Shown: piece after piece, positions 53,401 to 61,689 of the stretch
Layout of the letters: each line of letters begins with the position of its first letter
Numbering within the stretch: the first letter of the stretch is position 1
Origin: Amblyornis subalaris
Lineage: Eukaryota > Chordata > Aves > Passeriformes > Ptilonorhynchidae
Length of the DNA: 64,000 bases
Direction: 5' to 3'
NCBI GenBank assembly: GCA_018881555.1
Contig: JACAXG010000051.1
Location: forward strand, 4,575,546-4,639,545
Notes under the pieces: model-generated
Seen by the model: the letters and a program-made list of their open reading frames with translations, nothing else
Database searches by the model: none
What the model was told of the DNA's origin: nothing
Program-made: the position numbers and the translations under genes

Positions 53401-55927
53401 AAAACCACAAATACTCTGAGTGTAAAACCAAAGAATACTAAACAGTACAAAACATTAAAGACATTTTAAATACAGTAAGACAGCAACAGTGCTAACAAAA
53501 AGTCACTTAAGCACCTGTAGAATTCTAACAATTTGAATGAGACTACACAAGCTCCAGTATTCTGATGGATGAGGTGGTTGTTTCCCATTTACCCAGTTAC
53601 CGAAAAAAATATCCCAACACACTTCAATCAATTGAATAAATTCGTAGACCTGAAAGAGATGCAGAGTTCCTCCCTCCCATGGCTATTATGGTGCCTTAAT
53701 GCCAGTAAAGCCCTACAACTGCCTTTATGAAGCTATTATTCTTGCTAGTTTATTGGAATTAAGTTTAATGGTGCTACACTTCTGCATCCAATTACACGCC
53801 TTAAGACAGCCAATCCACAGTAGCTCTCAGGTTACCATCCCAATCTCACATACTTAGACACGTGGTTAACTTTCCACTTGAGTTTTAAGTTAAGCATGTT
53901 CAGCGTTTACAAGAGTAGGTCTAGAAGGGCACCGTTTCTCTTCCTTAAACAAAGGGGGACTATATTCCAGTTAAATGATACATGGATTTTAAGGGTTATA
54001 ACTCTTATCTCTCTACACATGTATTGTATTTTCCAAGTTATTTACCTTCCAGTTGCAGTTACTATTTTATTTATCCTACAACATATGCCTCCCCTACCAC
54101 CATTTCTTATCATTATGTGTTGCTTACTGTGACAAAGCACCTCTATTTTAATATTGTCTTAATTGATCACCTGTAAGTGGCCTGTAATTGATTACCACCA
54201 TTTTTGTGTGTGTATGAAGTTTACCACTGCAATGAAACAGAGGACAACAGACAATGGCTGCCTTTTTGTTTCTTTTGGTTAGCATTTTCCTTTCTTTATT
54301 TTTATGTCACAGGCATTTTCTGGATAAAAGTTACTTCTAAAAGTTCCAAGTGTTTGCTACTCCCTGCAAAGCAATCGCAGGAAATTTGAGTAGCTTTTCC
54401 ATTACAATTTATATATTGATTTTTGGCTCTCGTTCTTAGAATTGGTTAAGTCTATGCTGCTAGTTTCAGCAGTTAGTGACCAAGGTATCTGCAGCAGAAA
54501 CACTACATAAAACTGAAGGCAGATAAAACTATAAGTATTTAACTTATGAACTACTGCTCCCTCTTTCTTTTGTTTTATTTTTAAATATATAAAGCACACA
54601 ATAACACAAGTTAGCTTATTCGGACAAGAGGTAAGGGTGAAGTTAGATGAGTTACAAGCTGAATCAAAAAGATCTTGCTTCAGTTTTGTATCTGTTTTAT
54701 TCACCCTGATGTCAAACCATGCAACTCTTGTATCTTCAGCTGGCTTTGCAGGTTTTCCAAGAGTCAGTATGAAGCAATGCCTATAACTGCACTCAAGAGT
54801 GGAAATTAGGGGATACCTATCCTGATTCTGAAATAAATGCTTCATTAGAGAGAGGAAAAAGGCCTCAGCTGTAAATATGAAGACCTTACTTGTATGAGCT
54901 CTGTCACCTGTCAAGATGTATTGCTATTCTTTACTCTCAAGGACCTAAAACTGATACTAACTTCAAACAGACTTCTGTATATTCAAAAAATTTTGCACGT
55001 CAGGTTTCAGCACAGGAGGCACCTGTCACTTATTTTTTGCATGCAGAATTAAAAGTCTGCTTGCTTACTTTGCAAATTACAGACAAATACATAACTGCTC
55101 AAACACTGAGCACTTCATGAGGTATTATCGCCTGAATGCAAATACCCCTCTGATCACGCAACAGAGGCCTCCAATTCCACCTTATTAACCTGAAACCGAG
55201 ATCCTGAATAATTACAATCCACGGCTGATCCAAAATTTAAAGGCCAAAGATTGACATGAGGTAGACTGCATGAAAACTCACAAGCTGTAATAATTTAAAG
55301 GTTGTAATTTAAACTTGTATGTGTATTATGTACAATTATAGCTGATGATAGCTTCCTTATCTGCTGCCAATTTAACACTACGGATGTGCAGCACAGGCCA
55401 CGTGGGTTCAAGTGTGCAAAGGCGGCTGCCATTCAAGTGCTGACAGAGCACGACCGGTGTCGCATCTCTTCCGTTTTCCCGACCTGCAAAACGAACACAA
55501 CACCAACACTCCGTGAAAAGCATCACCAGAGGAGCAGCGGCGGCTGCGGAAGGAGGCGCATCCTCTGCGGTCCCGGCACAGGCCCCGGCCGCACCTGCCC
55601 GCGGACCCCACGCCGGGCGGCCCGAGGGGGGCGGCGGGGGCGAGCCCGGAGCCGGCACCACCGACGGCCGCCGGAGCCTCCCTGCCCTGCCCTGCCCGCC
55701 CGGCTCACCTGCACGCCCGTGTAGTTCTCGAAGAAGAAGAGCACCATGCTCTGGTAGATCGTGTACAGCCGGTCATCCACCTCGCTGTAGAAGCGGGCGG
55801 GCAGCACGGCGGAGAGCAGGCGCCAGGCGCCCCAGGCCAGCAGGTAGGTGGGCGCCGCGCCCATCATGACGGCGGCGGGCAGCACGTAGCGCATGGAGTA
55901 GGTGTGCAGCACCAGCGACAGCAGCAT
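1898..55927 (-). CDS. AGPAT5: AGPAT5, lysophosphatidic acid acyltransferase epsilon (8 coding exons)
   Basis: Acyl-CoA:1-acylglycerol-3-phosphate acyltransferase, which converts lysophosphatidic acid to phosphatidic acid in glycerophospholipid synthesis. The mammalian enzyme is placed in ER and mitochondrial membranes. The coding exons are complement(55709-55927, 40845-40914, 40516-40631, 35376-35465, 27824-27914, 17999-18160, 3747-3870, 1898-2123). Together they give 365 codons plus TAA with no frame break, and every intron is GT-AG. Visible motifs: motif I NHQCTVD (H93, D98), motif II GGVYVKR (137-143), motif III FPEGTR (171-176) and the VLTPRVKATH region (203-212). Hydrophobic segments lie at about 14-41, 322-337 and 349-361. 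The identification rests on residue-by-residue similarity to human AGPAT5 as remembered, along its whole length. The promoter is a CpG island, which suggests broad expression. Neighbouring genes known from mammals (MCPH1/ANGPT2, XKR5) are not in the window. Confidence 0.97.
2124..3746 (-). other. AGPAT5: AGPAT5 intron 7
   Basis: A 1.6-kb AT-rich intron, phase 2. It contains the ATTAT microsatellite at 3523-3607. Nothing else is recognised. A 63-codon open frame at 2219-2410 (minus) has no splice signals that would join it to exon 7 in frame. Confidence 0.9.
3523..3607. repeat. (ATTAT)n pentanucleotide microsatellite
   Basis: About 85 bases of near-perfect ATTAT repeat, roughly 17 units, ending at ATATACATAGG. 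It lies in intron 7, about 140 bp downstream of the exon 7 donor in the direction of transcription. Its purity suggests it varies in length between individuals. Confidence 0.97.
3747..3870 (-). CDS. AGPAT5: AGPAT5 exon 7 (residues 250-290 plus two bases of 291)
   Basis: A 124-base exon with acceptor TTTTTAG|AGTTTC and donor GATAA|GTGAGT, phase 1 to 2. It encodes EFLCKECPRVHIFIDRIELK, DIPEEQMYMRRWLHERFEIK and D, plus two bases of Lys291. This is the AGPAT3/4/5-type region after the catalytic core, with the MRRWLHERFEIKD helix. The donor lies about 140 bp from the long ATTAT microsatellite in intron 7. Confidence 0.96.
9390..9690 (+). mobile_element. CR1 LINE fragment, 3' end of ORF2 and 3' UTR
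   Basis: The + strand encodes a CR1-like ORF2 C-terminus including SSCTRGGSGWM and a MHWNRLAQGSSEVAIPGS stretch. The typical 3' UTR follows (GGTTGGACTTCATGATCTTG, then AATGATTCTATGAATT). It is 5' truncated, as most CR1 copies are, with stops and changes showing age. It is antisense to AGPAT5. Confidence 0.85.
10315..11437 (+). mobile_element. old CR1-like LINE fragment, reverse-transcriptase region
   Basis: Read in shifting + frames, the segment shows CR1 ORF2 landmarks in order: a RPDSIHPEAL block (about 10335), CGFCKRKSCPTNLLGFYNSV (about 10570), LNFHKASDRVPH (about 10670), TGVLQGLTAGLVL (about 10825), and a degraded C-terminal segment at about 11385-11430. Frameshifts and stops show it is inactive. 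It ends in an A-run and the TA microsatellite. The block order fits a non-LTR reverse transcriptase. The subfamily is not determined. Confidence 0.75.
11446..11497. repeat. (TA)n microsatellite
   Basis: An impure TA/TG tract becoming a pure TA run at about 11467-11497. It abuts the end of the degraded CR1 fragment and a poly-A run. Confidence 0.95.
13363..13440 (-). mobile_element. CR1 3' end fragment
   Basis: ATCACAGAATTC, then GGTTGGAAGGGACCTCTGGA and CTAGTCCAACCCCC, is the reverse complement of a CR1 3' UTR terminus. Only about 75 bp are present. It lies in the same orientation as AGPAT5. Confidence 0.88.
13853..13907. repeat. 28-bp tandem duplication
   Basis: CAATCGTTCTTTGG...ACAATGATGA at 13853-13880 is followed at once by a second copy, CAATCGTTCTTTGA...ACAATGGATG, with a few differences. 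There are two units only. It is a local slippage or duplication product with no recognised function. Confidence 0.85.
17999..18160 (-). CDS. AGPAT5: AGPAT5 exon 6 (residues 196-249)
   Basis: A 162-base exon, phase 1 at both ends, with acceptor CCTCTAG|GACTTG and donor GACAG|GTGAGT. It encodes GLAILKHVLTPRVKATHVAI, DTMKGYLDAVYDVTVAYEGT and VDHKGQRKLAPSMT. The LTPR segment corresponds to motif IV of the family. The YDVTV-YEG strand follows as in other AGPATs. An open frame continues past the donor into the intron, but the GTGAGT donor and the match to the family end here. Confidence 0.96.
22421..22510 (+). mobile_element. CR1 3' end fragment
   Basis: GTGTCTTGCACAGGGCCAGG, GGGACTTGATCCTGATGGGT, CCCTTCCAACTCTGCA and ATTCTATGATTCTACGA are the CR1 3' UTR end in the sense direction. 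About 90 bp remain. It is antisense to AGPAT5. Confidence 0.88.
24430..25514 (+). mobile_element. solo LTR of an avian endogenous retrovirus
   Basis: About 1.09 kb, starting TGTGTTGGTTTTGC and ending CAAACCATGACA, flanked on both sides by the direct repeat ACCAG (24425-24429 and 25515-25519). A 5-bp target duplication is typical of ERVL-type and some other ERVs. The interior has G+C-rich short modules built around CTGCAGCCCGTGG and GAGCAG, and an AATAAA at 25326-25331 followed by a T-rich tail, all in + orientation. No gag, pol or env, tRNA primer site or second LTR is seen, so this is a solo LTR left by recombination. It resembles LTRs I recall as abundant in passerine genomes; the family name is uncertain. 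Confidence 0.85.
25960..26420. other. GC-rich block of unknown origin
   Basis: About 460 bp of markedly higher G+C than the surrounding intron, starting 0.45 kb after the LTR. It gives overlapping open frames of 95-155 codons in several frames, as expected for GC-rich sequence with few stops; none is recognised. It is followed by an AT-rich segment with ACATAAAAAGTGGGG. It could be part of another unrecognised LTR or repeat, or a regulatory CpG-poor element. Confidence 0.4.
27824..27914 (-). CDS. AGPAT5: AGPAT5 exon 5 (residues 166-195, motif III)
   Basis: A 91-base exon with acceptor CCACAG|ATGTAT and donor GGAAG|GTAAGC, phase 0 to 1. It encodes MYLVIFPEGTRYNPEIPKVI and ADSQSFAEKE, plus the first base of Gly196. 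FPEGTR (171-176) is motif III and binds the phosphate of the acyl acceptor. The segment after RYNPE differs from the human protein more than the flanking motif does. Confidence 0.96.
27915..35375 (-). other. AGPAT5: AGPAT5 intron 4 (7.5 kb)
   Basis: A phase-0 intron. Apart from the 40-bp tandem duplication at 28411-28490 I recognise nothing. The segment about 29000-29600 is somewhat less AT-rich and could be a very old LINE relic, but no diagnostic motif was found. Confidence 0.85.
28411..28490. repeat. 40-bp tandem duplication
   Basis: Two adjacent 40-bp units. The last 30 bases of each (28421-28450 and 28461-28490, GATATTAAATATATTAGG...CTAAACTCA) are identical, and the first 10 differ at three positions. 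Identity over 30 bases points to a recent event. Confidence 0.95.
35376..35465 (-). CDS. AGPAT5: AGPAT5 exon 4 (residues 136-165, motif II)
   Basis: A 90-base exon, phase 0 at both ends, with acceptor GATAG|CATGG and donor CTCCA|GTAAGC. It encodes HGGVYVKRSAKFNEKEMREK and LRAQMKAETP. The GGVYVKR block is motif II, thought to help bind the acyl acceptor. Because the exon is symmetric, skipping it would keep the frame but delete motif II and so probably inactivate the enzyme. Confidence 0.96.
35466..40515 (-). other. AGPAT5: AGPAT5 intron 3 (5.0 kb)
   Basis: A phase-0 intron, AT-rich and apparently unique. A short, imperfect TA-rich tract lies at about 38560-38590. No mobile element or RNA gene is recognised. 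Confidence 0.85.
40516..40631 (-). CDS. AGPAT5: AGPAT5 exon 3 (residues 97-135)
   Basis: A 116-base exon with acceptor TTGCAG|TTGATTGG and donor ACACAG|GTGAGC, phase 1 to 0. It completes motif I with V97-D98-W and continues IIADMLAIRQNALGHVRY and VLKDGLKWLPLYGWYFTQ. Intron 2, between this exon and exon 2, is only 213 bp, so the two halves of the catalytic motif are separated by the shortest intron of the gene. Confidence 0.96.
40632..40844 (-). other. AGPAT5: AGPAT5 intron 2 (213 bp)
   Basis: A short phase-1 intron, GTTTGT...TTGCAG, splitting the codon for V97 within the NHx4D motif. Confidence 0.95.
40845..40914 (-). CDS. AGPAT5: AGPAT5 exon 2 (residues 74-96 plus first base of 97)
   Basis: A 70-base exon with acceptor TTTTAG|GTAATT and a weaker donor ACAG|GTTTGT, phase 1. 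It reads VIIYGDLPKNKENVIYLSNH then QCT, and carries the histidine (H93) of acyltransferase motif I. Human AGPAT5 as remembered has NHQST where this sequence has NHQCT. The exon is too short to stand out as an open frame and was found by similarity and splice signals. Confidence 0.95.
43989..44110 (-). mobile_element. 5'-truncated tRNA-Ile/CR1-type SINE
   Basis: On the minus strand it begins TTAGAGCATGATGCTGATAG, which matches tRNA-Ile from the D-arm onward. A degraded B box (GGGATTGATCCC) and CGGGCCA at the 3' end of the tRNA part follow. The tail is CR1-like (GGACTCAAGGATCCTTGTGG...ATTCTGTGATTCTGT). Box A is missing, so the copy is truncated. It shares both head and tail with the copy at 47851-47994. 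Confidence 0.85.
45347..45460. repeat. inverted repeat (fold-back) with 18-bp arms
   Basis: TCTGCTTGCAGGTCAACT (45347-45364) is the reverse complement of AGCTGACCTGCAAGCAGA (45443-45460) at 17 of 18 positions, with a 78-bp loop. It might be the ends of a small non-autonomous DNA transposon or a chance palindrome. No flanking target duplication was found. Confidence 0.6.
47851..47994 (+). mobile_element. tRNA-Ile/CR1-type SINE (TguSINE1-like), nearly full length
   Basis: The head matches tRNA-Ile. Pol III box A TAGCTCAGTTGG lies at 47862-47873 and box B GGTTCAATTCC at 47907-47917, and the tRNA part ends ATGGGCCA. The tail (GTCGGACTTGATGATCCTTG, then ATTCTGTGATTCT) is a CR1 3' end, so CR1 machinery would have moved it. 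This composite is known from passerine birds. Substitutions in the anticodon arm and acceptor stem show it is not a working tRNA gene. Confidence 0.88.
55709..55927 (-). CDS. AGPAT5: AGPAT5 exon 1 (coding part, residues 1-73)
   Basis: The ATG lies at 55927-55925 in the context GGGAAGATGC, with an A at -3. The exon opens with MLLSLVLHTYSMRY and ends ...NYTGVQ, followed by the donor CAG|GTGAGC (intron phase 0). It encodes the N-terminal membrane anchor: a hydrophobic stretch at about residues 14-41 containing TYLLAWGAWRLLSA. Next come the acidic/aromatic DDRLYTIYQS and the FFFENYTG segment characteristic of AGPAT5. The 73 codons equal exactly 219 bases. The exon sits inside the CpG island, unlike all later exons. 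Confidence 0.97.
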
Positions 55928-55946
55928 CTTCCCGCTGCCCCCGGCC

Positions 55947-55964
55947 TCACCGGGACACCCACAT
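55947..55964 (-). other. upstream ORF 3 in the AGPAT5 leader (5 codons)
   Basis: ATG TGG GTG TCC CGG TGA encodes MWVSR. It ends 19 nt before the AGPAT5 ATG, so a ribosome translating it would have little room to reinitiate at the main start. Confidence 0.5.
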
Positions 55965-55975
55965 GGGCGGCGCGC

Positions 55976-56008
55976 TCACACACAGCCCCGCAGTCCCGCC
56001 GCCCGCAT
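55976..56008 (-). other. upstream ORF 2 in the AGPAT5 leader (10 codons)
   Basis: ATG at 56008-56006 to TGA at 55978-55976 encodes MRAAGLRGCV. It does not overlap the main ORF. Confidence 0.5.
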
Positions 56009-56117
56009 CGCCCGCTGCGCCGGGCACACCCGCCAGGCGGCCGGGAAGCAGCAGCGGCAGCGGCGACCGCGGCCGGGAGGGACGGAGAGAGAGAGAGCGG
56101 CGGGAGCGGGCACCGGC

Positions 56118-56156
56118 TCACGGCTCCCCCGGCGCCGCCGCCGCCACCACCACCAT
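56118..56156 (-). other. upstream ORF 1 in the AGPAT5 leader (12 codons)
   Basis: ATG at 56156-56154 and TGA at 56120-56118 give MVVVAAAAPGEP. The ATG is in good context (A at -3, G at +4). It is translated only if transcription begins upstream of 56156, which the promoter motifs suggest but do not prove. Confidence 0.45.
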
Positions 56157-56160
56157 CTTG
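56153..56160 (-). promoter_or_regulatory. YY1-like site (CAAGATGG) overlapping an upstream ATG
   Basis: CAAGATGG followed by TGGTGGTGGC on the minus strand resembles the YY1 consensus AAGATGGCGGC. YY1 motifs often lie just downstream of start sites, in the orientation that places an ATG in the 5' UTR. This one provides the start codon of the first upstream ORF. Confidence 0.5.
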
Positions 56161-56209
56161 CCCGGCGGAGGCGGAGCCGCGCCGCAGGAAGGCGGCTCCG
56201 CGCCCGCGG

Positions 56210-56219
56210 CACTTCCGGG
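56210..56219 (-). promoter_or_regulatory. ETS-family-like site (CCCGGAAGTG on the minus strand)
   Basis: CCCGGAAGTG matches the CCGGAAGTG core used by ETS factors (ELK/GABPA) close to start sites of CpG-island promoters. It is adjacent to a run of GGGC/GGGA repeats on the + strand. Confidence 0.55.
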
Positions 56220-59200
56220 CGGGCGGGAGGAGCCGAGCTGGCGCCGGGCCTGGCCCGGGCACGGGCTGCAGGAGCGGCCTGGGCTGGGGTACCGGGCTTG
56301 TCCCTATCCCGGCCCTATCCCCGTCCCCATCCGCATCTCCATCCCTCCCCAGTCAGAAGCGGCCGCAACGCGGGCCGGGCTGCTCGGCTCCGTGCAAAAC
56401 GAGGCACCCGCGTTTATAACTGATGACCTTAGTTTGCGTTAATTCTAACCTAGCATAGGTTGGAAGAAAATTTNCTTTTTTTTTCTTGGCCCCCCACTCC
56501 CGGCGCCCGCCGCACTTTCGGCCTATGAGTACAAAGTGGAGCACTAAGAAAATTGTAGTTCTGCCTTTCCCACCTCCAGGCACAGTGATGCTCAGGGTTT
56601 AGGAGGCATTTTACATGCCCAGCTTGTGCCTGGACTCGTTCTCGTACAAGCAGGCAGCTGCCTGTCTCGCGTCCTCTCTTCCCTGACCCCAATCTCTGAC
56701 CCCCAATAACCTGGTGGCAGCAGAAGCCAGAGGCACCATCTGCTTTTGAAGAAAATGCAAGAGGTCTTGCAGAAAACAGTCTAATAACCTTCCCAGAAAG
56801 AATTTCTTATTAAGTGCTAGGCTGTAGTGAAGTATTTGTTCCTTGTCTTTAAAAAATAAGTTTTATCCTGAAGCTTGTGGAGATGTCATTGTTTTGAAAG
56901 AAGTGGATGTTTAATACCTTCTGCTAAGATCTGTTTCCTTTGCCAGGTTTTAACTGGGACAAGCTTTGTCCCTTGCTGTTGTTGACCTTGTGCTAGCTGT
57001 TTTTTAGTGTGTGTGTTGAAAATGGCATCCTTCAGTTCATTAGCCTTAGATATAAAAAGACATGTCTTTACGAGTTTTAGGATGTTTCCTTTTTATTCTT
57101 TTGAATGTTTTTCCCCCATATTACGATGACTGGCTGTATTTTCTTTGATGTATTTTACATTACACATTTTCCTTTTTTGTTACACTGTTTGAGTTTTATT
57201 TTTGCCTTCCACTTTATGCTTTTTCAGCATTCTTAATCTGTTACCATCCCATACCACACACATATGCCCATGTTCACACACTTNGTTTCTGCTTTTCATA
57301 ATTGGATGTTTTCAACAGGTTCTTTTAATATATTTCCTCTCTTTGTCATATGTTATCAAATGTATAGATACCATTTTAGTTACAGAAAAAGTACAGAGTC
57401 TATATACTATGACTTAGGGCTTAATTTACTAGTATAATTATATCATTATGATATGGTAATATGGGGTTGCAATGTCTGTATGAAACTCAAACTTTCCATT
57501 CAAGAAATAAATATACCACAGTGATTAGATCTGGGTCACTGTAACCAAGTCTTTGCTTTTCTTGATTCGTAGATGCTTTTTATCCTAGATTCCTCTGAAT
57601 TGTGCCACAGGAATTTGAATACTGGTCTTTCACATTCTAGACGACGGAGGTAAAATAAGGAAAATGTTCTGATCTTTGCTACAATTTGTCATTTCTATTC
57701 TTGTGAAAGCATAGGCCCTAATTACACCTTCTTTAACCAAATTGCTTCCTAGGTATTTTACTTTCAGCTGGGAGAAGAGAAATCACCAATTTAGGGTGAT
57801 TAGGACTCCATTTCAGATGTTAAGACTTCAAACCTGTTAAGGTATTATTTTCTTCTGTAGAACAACCTTGACATTTAAAAGAATAAACAAGCCTGAAATT
57901 TTTGTGGAAAAGCATTGGTCTGCCATGTGTGAGGCACTCAGTCTGTTTTGTGTGAACATAATTATTTGGTAGGAACCTGATTATTCTAGTGTTAGGTTAT
58001 TCTGCTGGTAGTTGCCACACCTGAAGTGGGCAAGCTCCCCAAGCTCTGGAAAAAATATCAGATGTTAATCTGATAGTGAAAAATACCAGTAACTGCCTCT
58101 AGAAAGAACCACAAACTGTGTCGCTAAGCACCAACTCTGAATGTTAAGGGAGTTTCCCGTTCTGCTGTGAAACAATCATGTTTCACAGTTCTGTCACCCA
58201 CTCACTGCAATTGTCAAATAGACTAAGCAAAGCCAGAGAACATTAGATACAAATCAAACTCCCTTGACCTTTATAAGATGGTCTTATCTTCAACAATATA
58301 CTGGAAGATGATCTATTGGTATGAGTTGTTAAATGTTGAGATCCAAATAAGGATTTAAGCACCTGAATTCCTGGAGTCATGGACTTTGATTGGGAGCTTA
58401 GGCTTGCTATGCAGTGCATGTCATGCAGAGAGATAAGCAGCACATGATCCATGGCCATCATCAGTCTGTGCAGGAAGTTGATTAAAATTAGCAGACTCAA
58501 CACGTATTTGTGTAAGGTCAGGTGAACTGAAACACTGAGGACAGCATTGTGGCCTAAGTATAGTCTTACAAGTTCTCATTCTGTATTTCAGAAGCATATG
58601 TCAACTTGAGATCCACAACCCACAGATGTCTCTCAAAGAGTTTGATAACATGCTTTTTAAAATGTGGCCAGAGAAGATACCAGCATCACCTCTGACTTCA
58701 GAGAACTGGATTAGACATGGATTCAGTTTGTCGAGGGTATCAAACTCATACCTCCCATCACAGAGGCAGTTGACCTGCAGGGTGAAAGTAATGAACATCT
58801 CTCATGTTGAAGATGCATTTTTGTAGCAATTGTTTAATGTAACATAAAAAAATTATTATCTTAGATTACAGTTAGACCAGTTTAGATTTCAGGTCCTTTA
58901 GATGTGTGCCTTTTTTCCAACAATGGCTGTGACCTTCTGCATTTCTCTGCATTTGCTCAAGGAAATGAAGGCTTCCTTGAATCCTGCAATCCTCTCCAAC
59001 CTCAGGTGAGAAATGTGGTAGTTCCTGTCCATCTCTGACTCTGTTCTTGCAGGGCTCCTTCTTGTTCCTCTGTCCCATTGGACTCCTTGGCTGCCCTCAT
59101 GCCGAACATAAGGCTGCACAACATCTACCTGGTCCACCTCAGCAACATGTCTATGTGCCTGTGCCCTGCTCATTCCATTCCTTACCTTTAGGTCCTGCCC

Positions 59201-61689
59201 AGAGAGGATGTCTCTTACCACCAGAAAATGGGGAGGGATCACAGTGAGCCAGCTTGTGTTCTGAGCTAGTTCTTCAGGATTTTTCCTGTGTGGCAACGGG
59301 TATGGTTGTGCTTGTGGTGTGACTTACAGTCTTCTGCATCATGCCCTTGCAGTGACAGGGAAACTCAAGTTCGGCTGTACACTAATTGAGGCAGGTTTCA
59401 GTTCTTTGCCTCCCATGAAATTCCTTCTTAAGGATTTGATTATACTTTTTGTCTCTACACGTCAATAAGAATGGCAGATACAGAAGAAGTAAGGATCGGG
59501 CAAACTTCTCCCAAGCTCTCCCAGCCTTCTCCAAGCCCCTATTTGTAGTTCAGGGTCTGGAGCCAGGTCTAATTCACTAACAGATTTATCCTACATGTGT
59601 CTACCCATTCTTCCCTTTACCTTATTGGTTTTTAGCCTCACAGCAGCCTTTGACAAGCAGTAGAATCTCCTTTGGTTTGAACCTGCCTTATTGTAATTTC
59701 ATTTTATGTACCTTAGAGCTTGTATTGAAAGAGACAAAAACCCCCTTTCCACTCTCTTATTTGTGCCACTTACGATCTTTAAAGATCTCTGTAATATGCA
59801 CTTTAGGTGATCTGTTTTCAGACAGAATTTTACTCTGTTTTGCCCCATATGAAAGCTGTTCTTGCAAGCTGCTGTCGTGCAAGCATAGCCAGAATTACTC
59901 ATGGCATTTGCCAACTTTTAAAGTTTCATTTTGCAAGTCATTCTTCTTTTACAAAAATAAATCCCAGATCTTCATGTGAGACATTATGCTCACTCATAAG
60001 ATTTATCTATAAAAATAACTTGCAGATTCTCTCATATAGGTCTAGTATAATATGTCATCATTTAACAAACCAAACTTGTAAATGAGGAGAAGCACACTTT
60101 TCCAATGGTTCTAAAACATATCTGCTGACACCAGAGATATGGTGATTTTCAAGACTCTTCAGATCATGATGGAAAGACACTTTTAATGAACATAGACTCT
60201 TTTGCATCAAGCTGGATCACTATGATCTTTCATCTGCCTCCAAGTTTTCTCCTTCCTCTGTTTCCAGCCTTCACCCATCAAACTCTCAGTCTCCCTTCCA
60301 AAATGCATCCTTTGTTCTCAGCTATGTTCTGTCTCTACATATTTTTTTCCAATCTCCTTCCAGGCAAACCTAGCTAATTCTACTCCCATGACTCTGAGCA
60401 TCCCATTCAAATATCTCACACAATGTCCGTCTCTTTTTTTTTCCTAGTCAATCCTAGTTTGCTCTTAATTTCCCCTGAGGGCTCCTAATCCTGTTATTCA
60501 CTCTTCTTTATGTCAGATTCTCTTTGCCAGAGCAATTCTAATTTTTACTTCCTGCCTACTTGGTCACAGTCCAGTCTTTCCTCAACAATTCTCAGCCACA
60601 GCTTCACCCTAGACCAGCAGCTCTAGCTTAGCCTTTTTCCCCCTCCTTTGGTCAAGGTCTCAGTCCCTTTGTGTGTAACTTCGGTGACTTCTGCCTCTGT
60701 GGCACTTAGGTGCAGGCAGGGATAGCACTGAGAGAATGGCAGAAATACTGTGGCCCTCCAGCTGGTCCTTGGATGGTCTGAAAGGGTCAAAGCATGCTGT
60801 CTCTCAGAAAGGACAGCATCTATACAGACTGTTCAGTGAGCCAGTATTTGTGCATTTTAGCTGGTAAACTTGGGTTCTCTATTATGAAGTTGCAAACAGA
60901 TGTATCAGAGGTCTGTGACTTTGCCAAATTTGAGCCAATTTTCACAGTAGGAGCAGAAGTCATGTCCATAGCTCAAATGCTACTCATGACTTTATCAAAC
61001 AAATCCCCATTCAAAGGCCAAAAGTAGTAAAAATTAAAAGGGTTATGAGCAGCATAGCAGAATAGCAGATTTTCCATAGCTATGTTCCCTAAAAGAATGC
61101 AGTTTAGGAAATTTCAATCCTAAATTTTAAAATAAGCAAAGACAAGAAAACAAAGAAAAGCTCTCTGAAATTTGAAATGAAAATCTACTAATAAAAATTG
61201 ACTTTCATACCAGGCGATGCTACAGTTCTTCCCTACAATTAGGGCTGTGTTCACAGTGGAAACCCAGCTGAAAGATGAGTTAATATTTACATACAGAACC
61301 CTGAGAAACCTGGGATCATGAAAGACTTGGGAAGAGAATTAATGTGGTATGCCTAGATACAACTATAACTGCTTGTCTTTAGCAGAACCAGACAAACCAG
61401 TTGAACTGTATGTGTGAGTGTTTAGGGAAGAATTAGTTACCTCCTTCTGTCTAAAGTTTTAGTTCCGTACTACCCATAACCTCATATGAGGGTTTTAGTC
61501 ATAGTAAACCAACATTTTTGCATGGACAGTATGGCTTCAGTATAAGAAGACTGTAGCACAGAAGTATTTTGCTGTAGGGATCTATACCATTGCTGCAAGG
61601 TTGTTGGAGTTTGACTGTATCTTATCTGTGTACCTTGTCCATGAAAGGAACAGGTAGGCTTGCTACTAAAGTTCTGCAGCTTTGGGAAC

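Larger units (their letters stand above)
40915..55708 (-). other. AGPAT5: AGPAT5 intron 1 (14.8 kb)
   Basis: A phase-0 intron starting GTGAGC and ending TTTTAG. It holds two tRNA-derived SINEs (43989-44110 and 47851-47994) and a fold-back (45347-45460). A C-rich segment with a run of eight Cs lies at about 50480-50600. The stretches 40915-43988, 47995-50480 and 50900-55500 show AT-rich sequence without recognisable elements. The longest open frame is 170 codons at 54402-54914 (minus) and resembles nothing I know. Confidence 0.85.
55540..56420 (-). promoter_or_regulatory. AGPAT5: CpG-island promoter of AGPAT5
   Basis: A sharply bounded block of very high G+C and dense CpG that covers exon 1, the 5' UTR and the likely start-site region. 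The rest of the window is AT-rich. No TATA box is seen near the start. GGGCGG (Sp1-type) boxes are repeated, and an ETS-like site at 56210-56219 and a YY1-like site at 56153-56160 are present. Such promoters usually start at several positions. From the order ETS then YY1, I infer initiation near 56160-56215 and a 5' UTR of roughly 230-290 nt. Confidence 0.85.

Noticed and set aside
54402..54914. 170-codon minus-strand ORF just inside intron 1
   Set aside because: The longest frame outside known elements, but it has no recognisable domain, no splice signals joining it to exon 1 in frame, and AT-rich composition. Probably chance.
55902..56423. 173-codon + strand ORF opposite the AGPAT5 leader (and two overlapping frames of 159-171 codons)
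   Set aside because: Low-complexity Arg/Pro/Ala/Gly composition, with all three + frames open together: the expected result of a CpG island with few stop codons.
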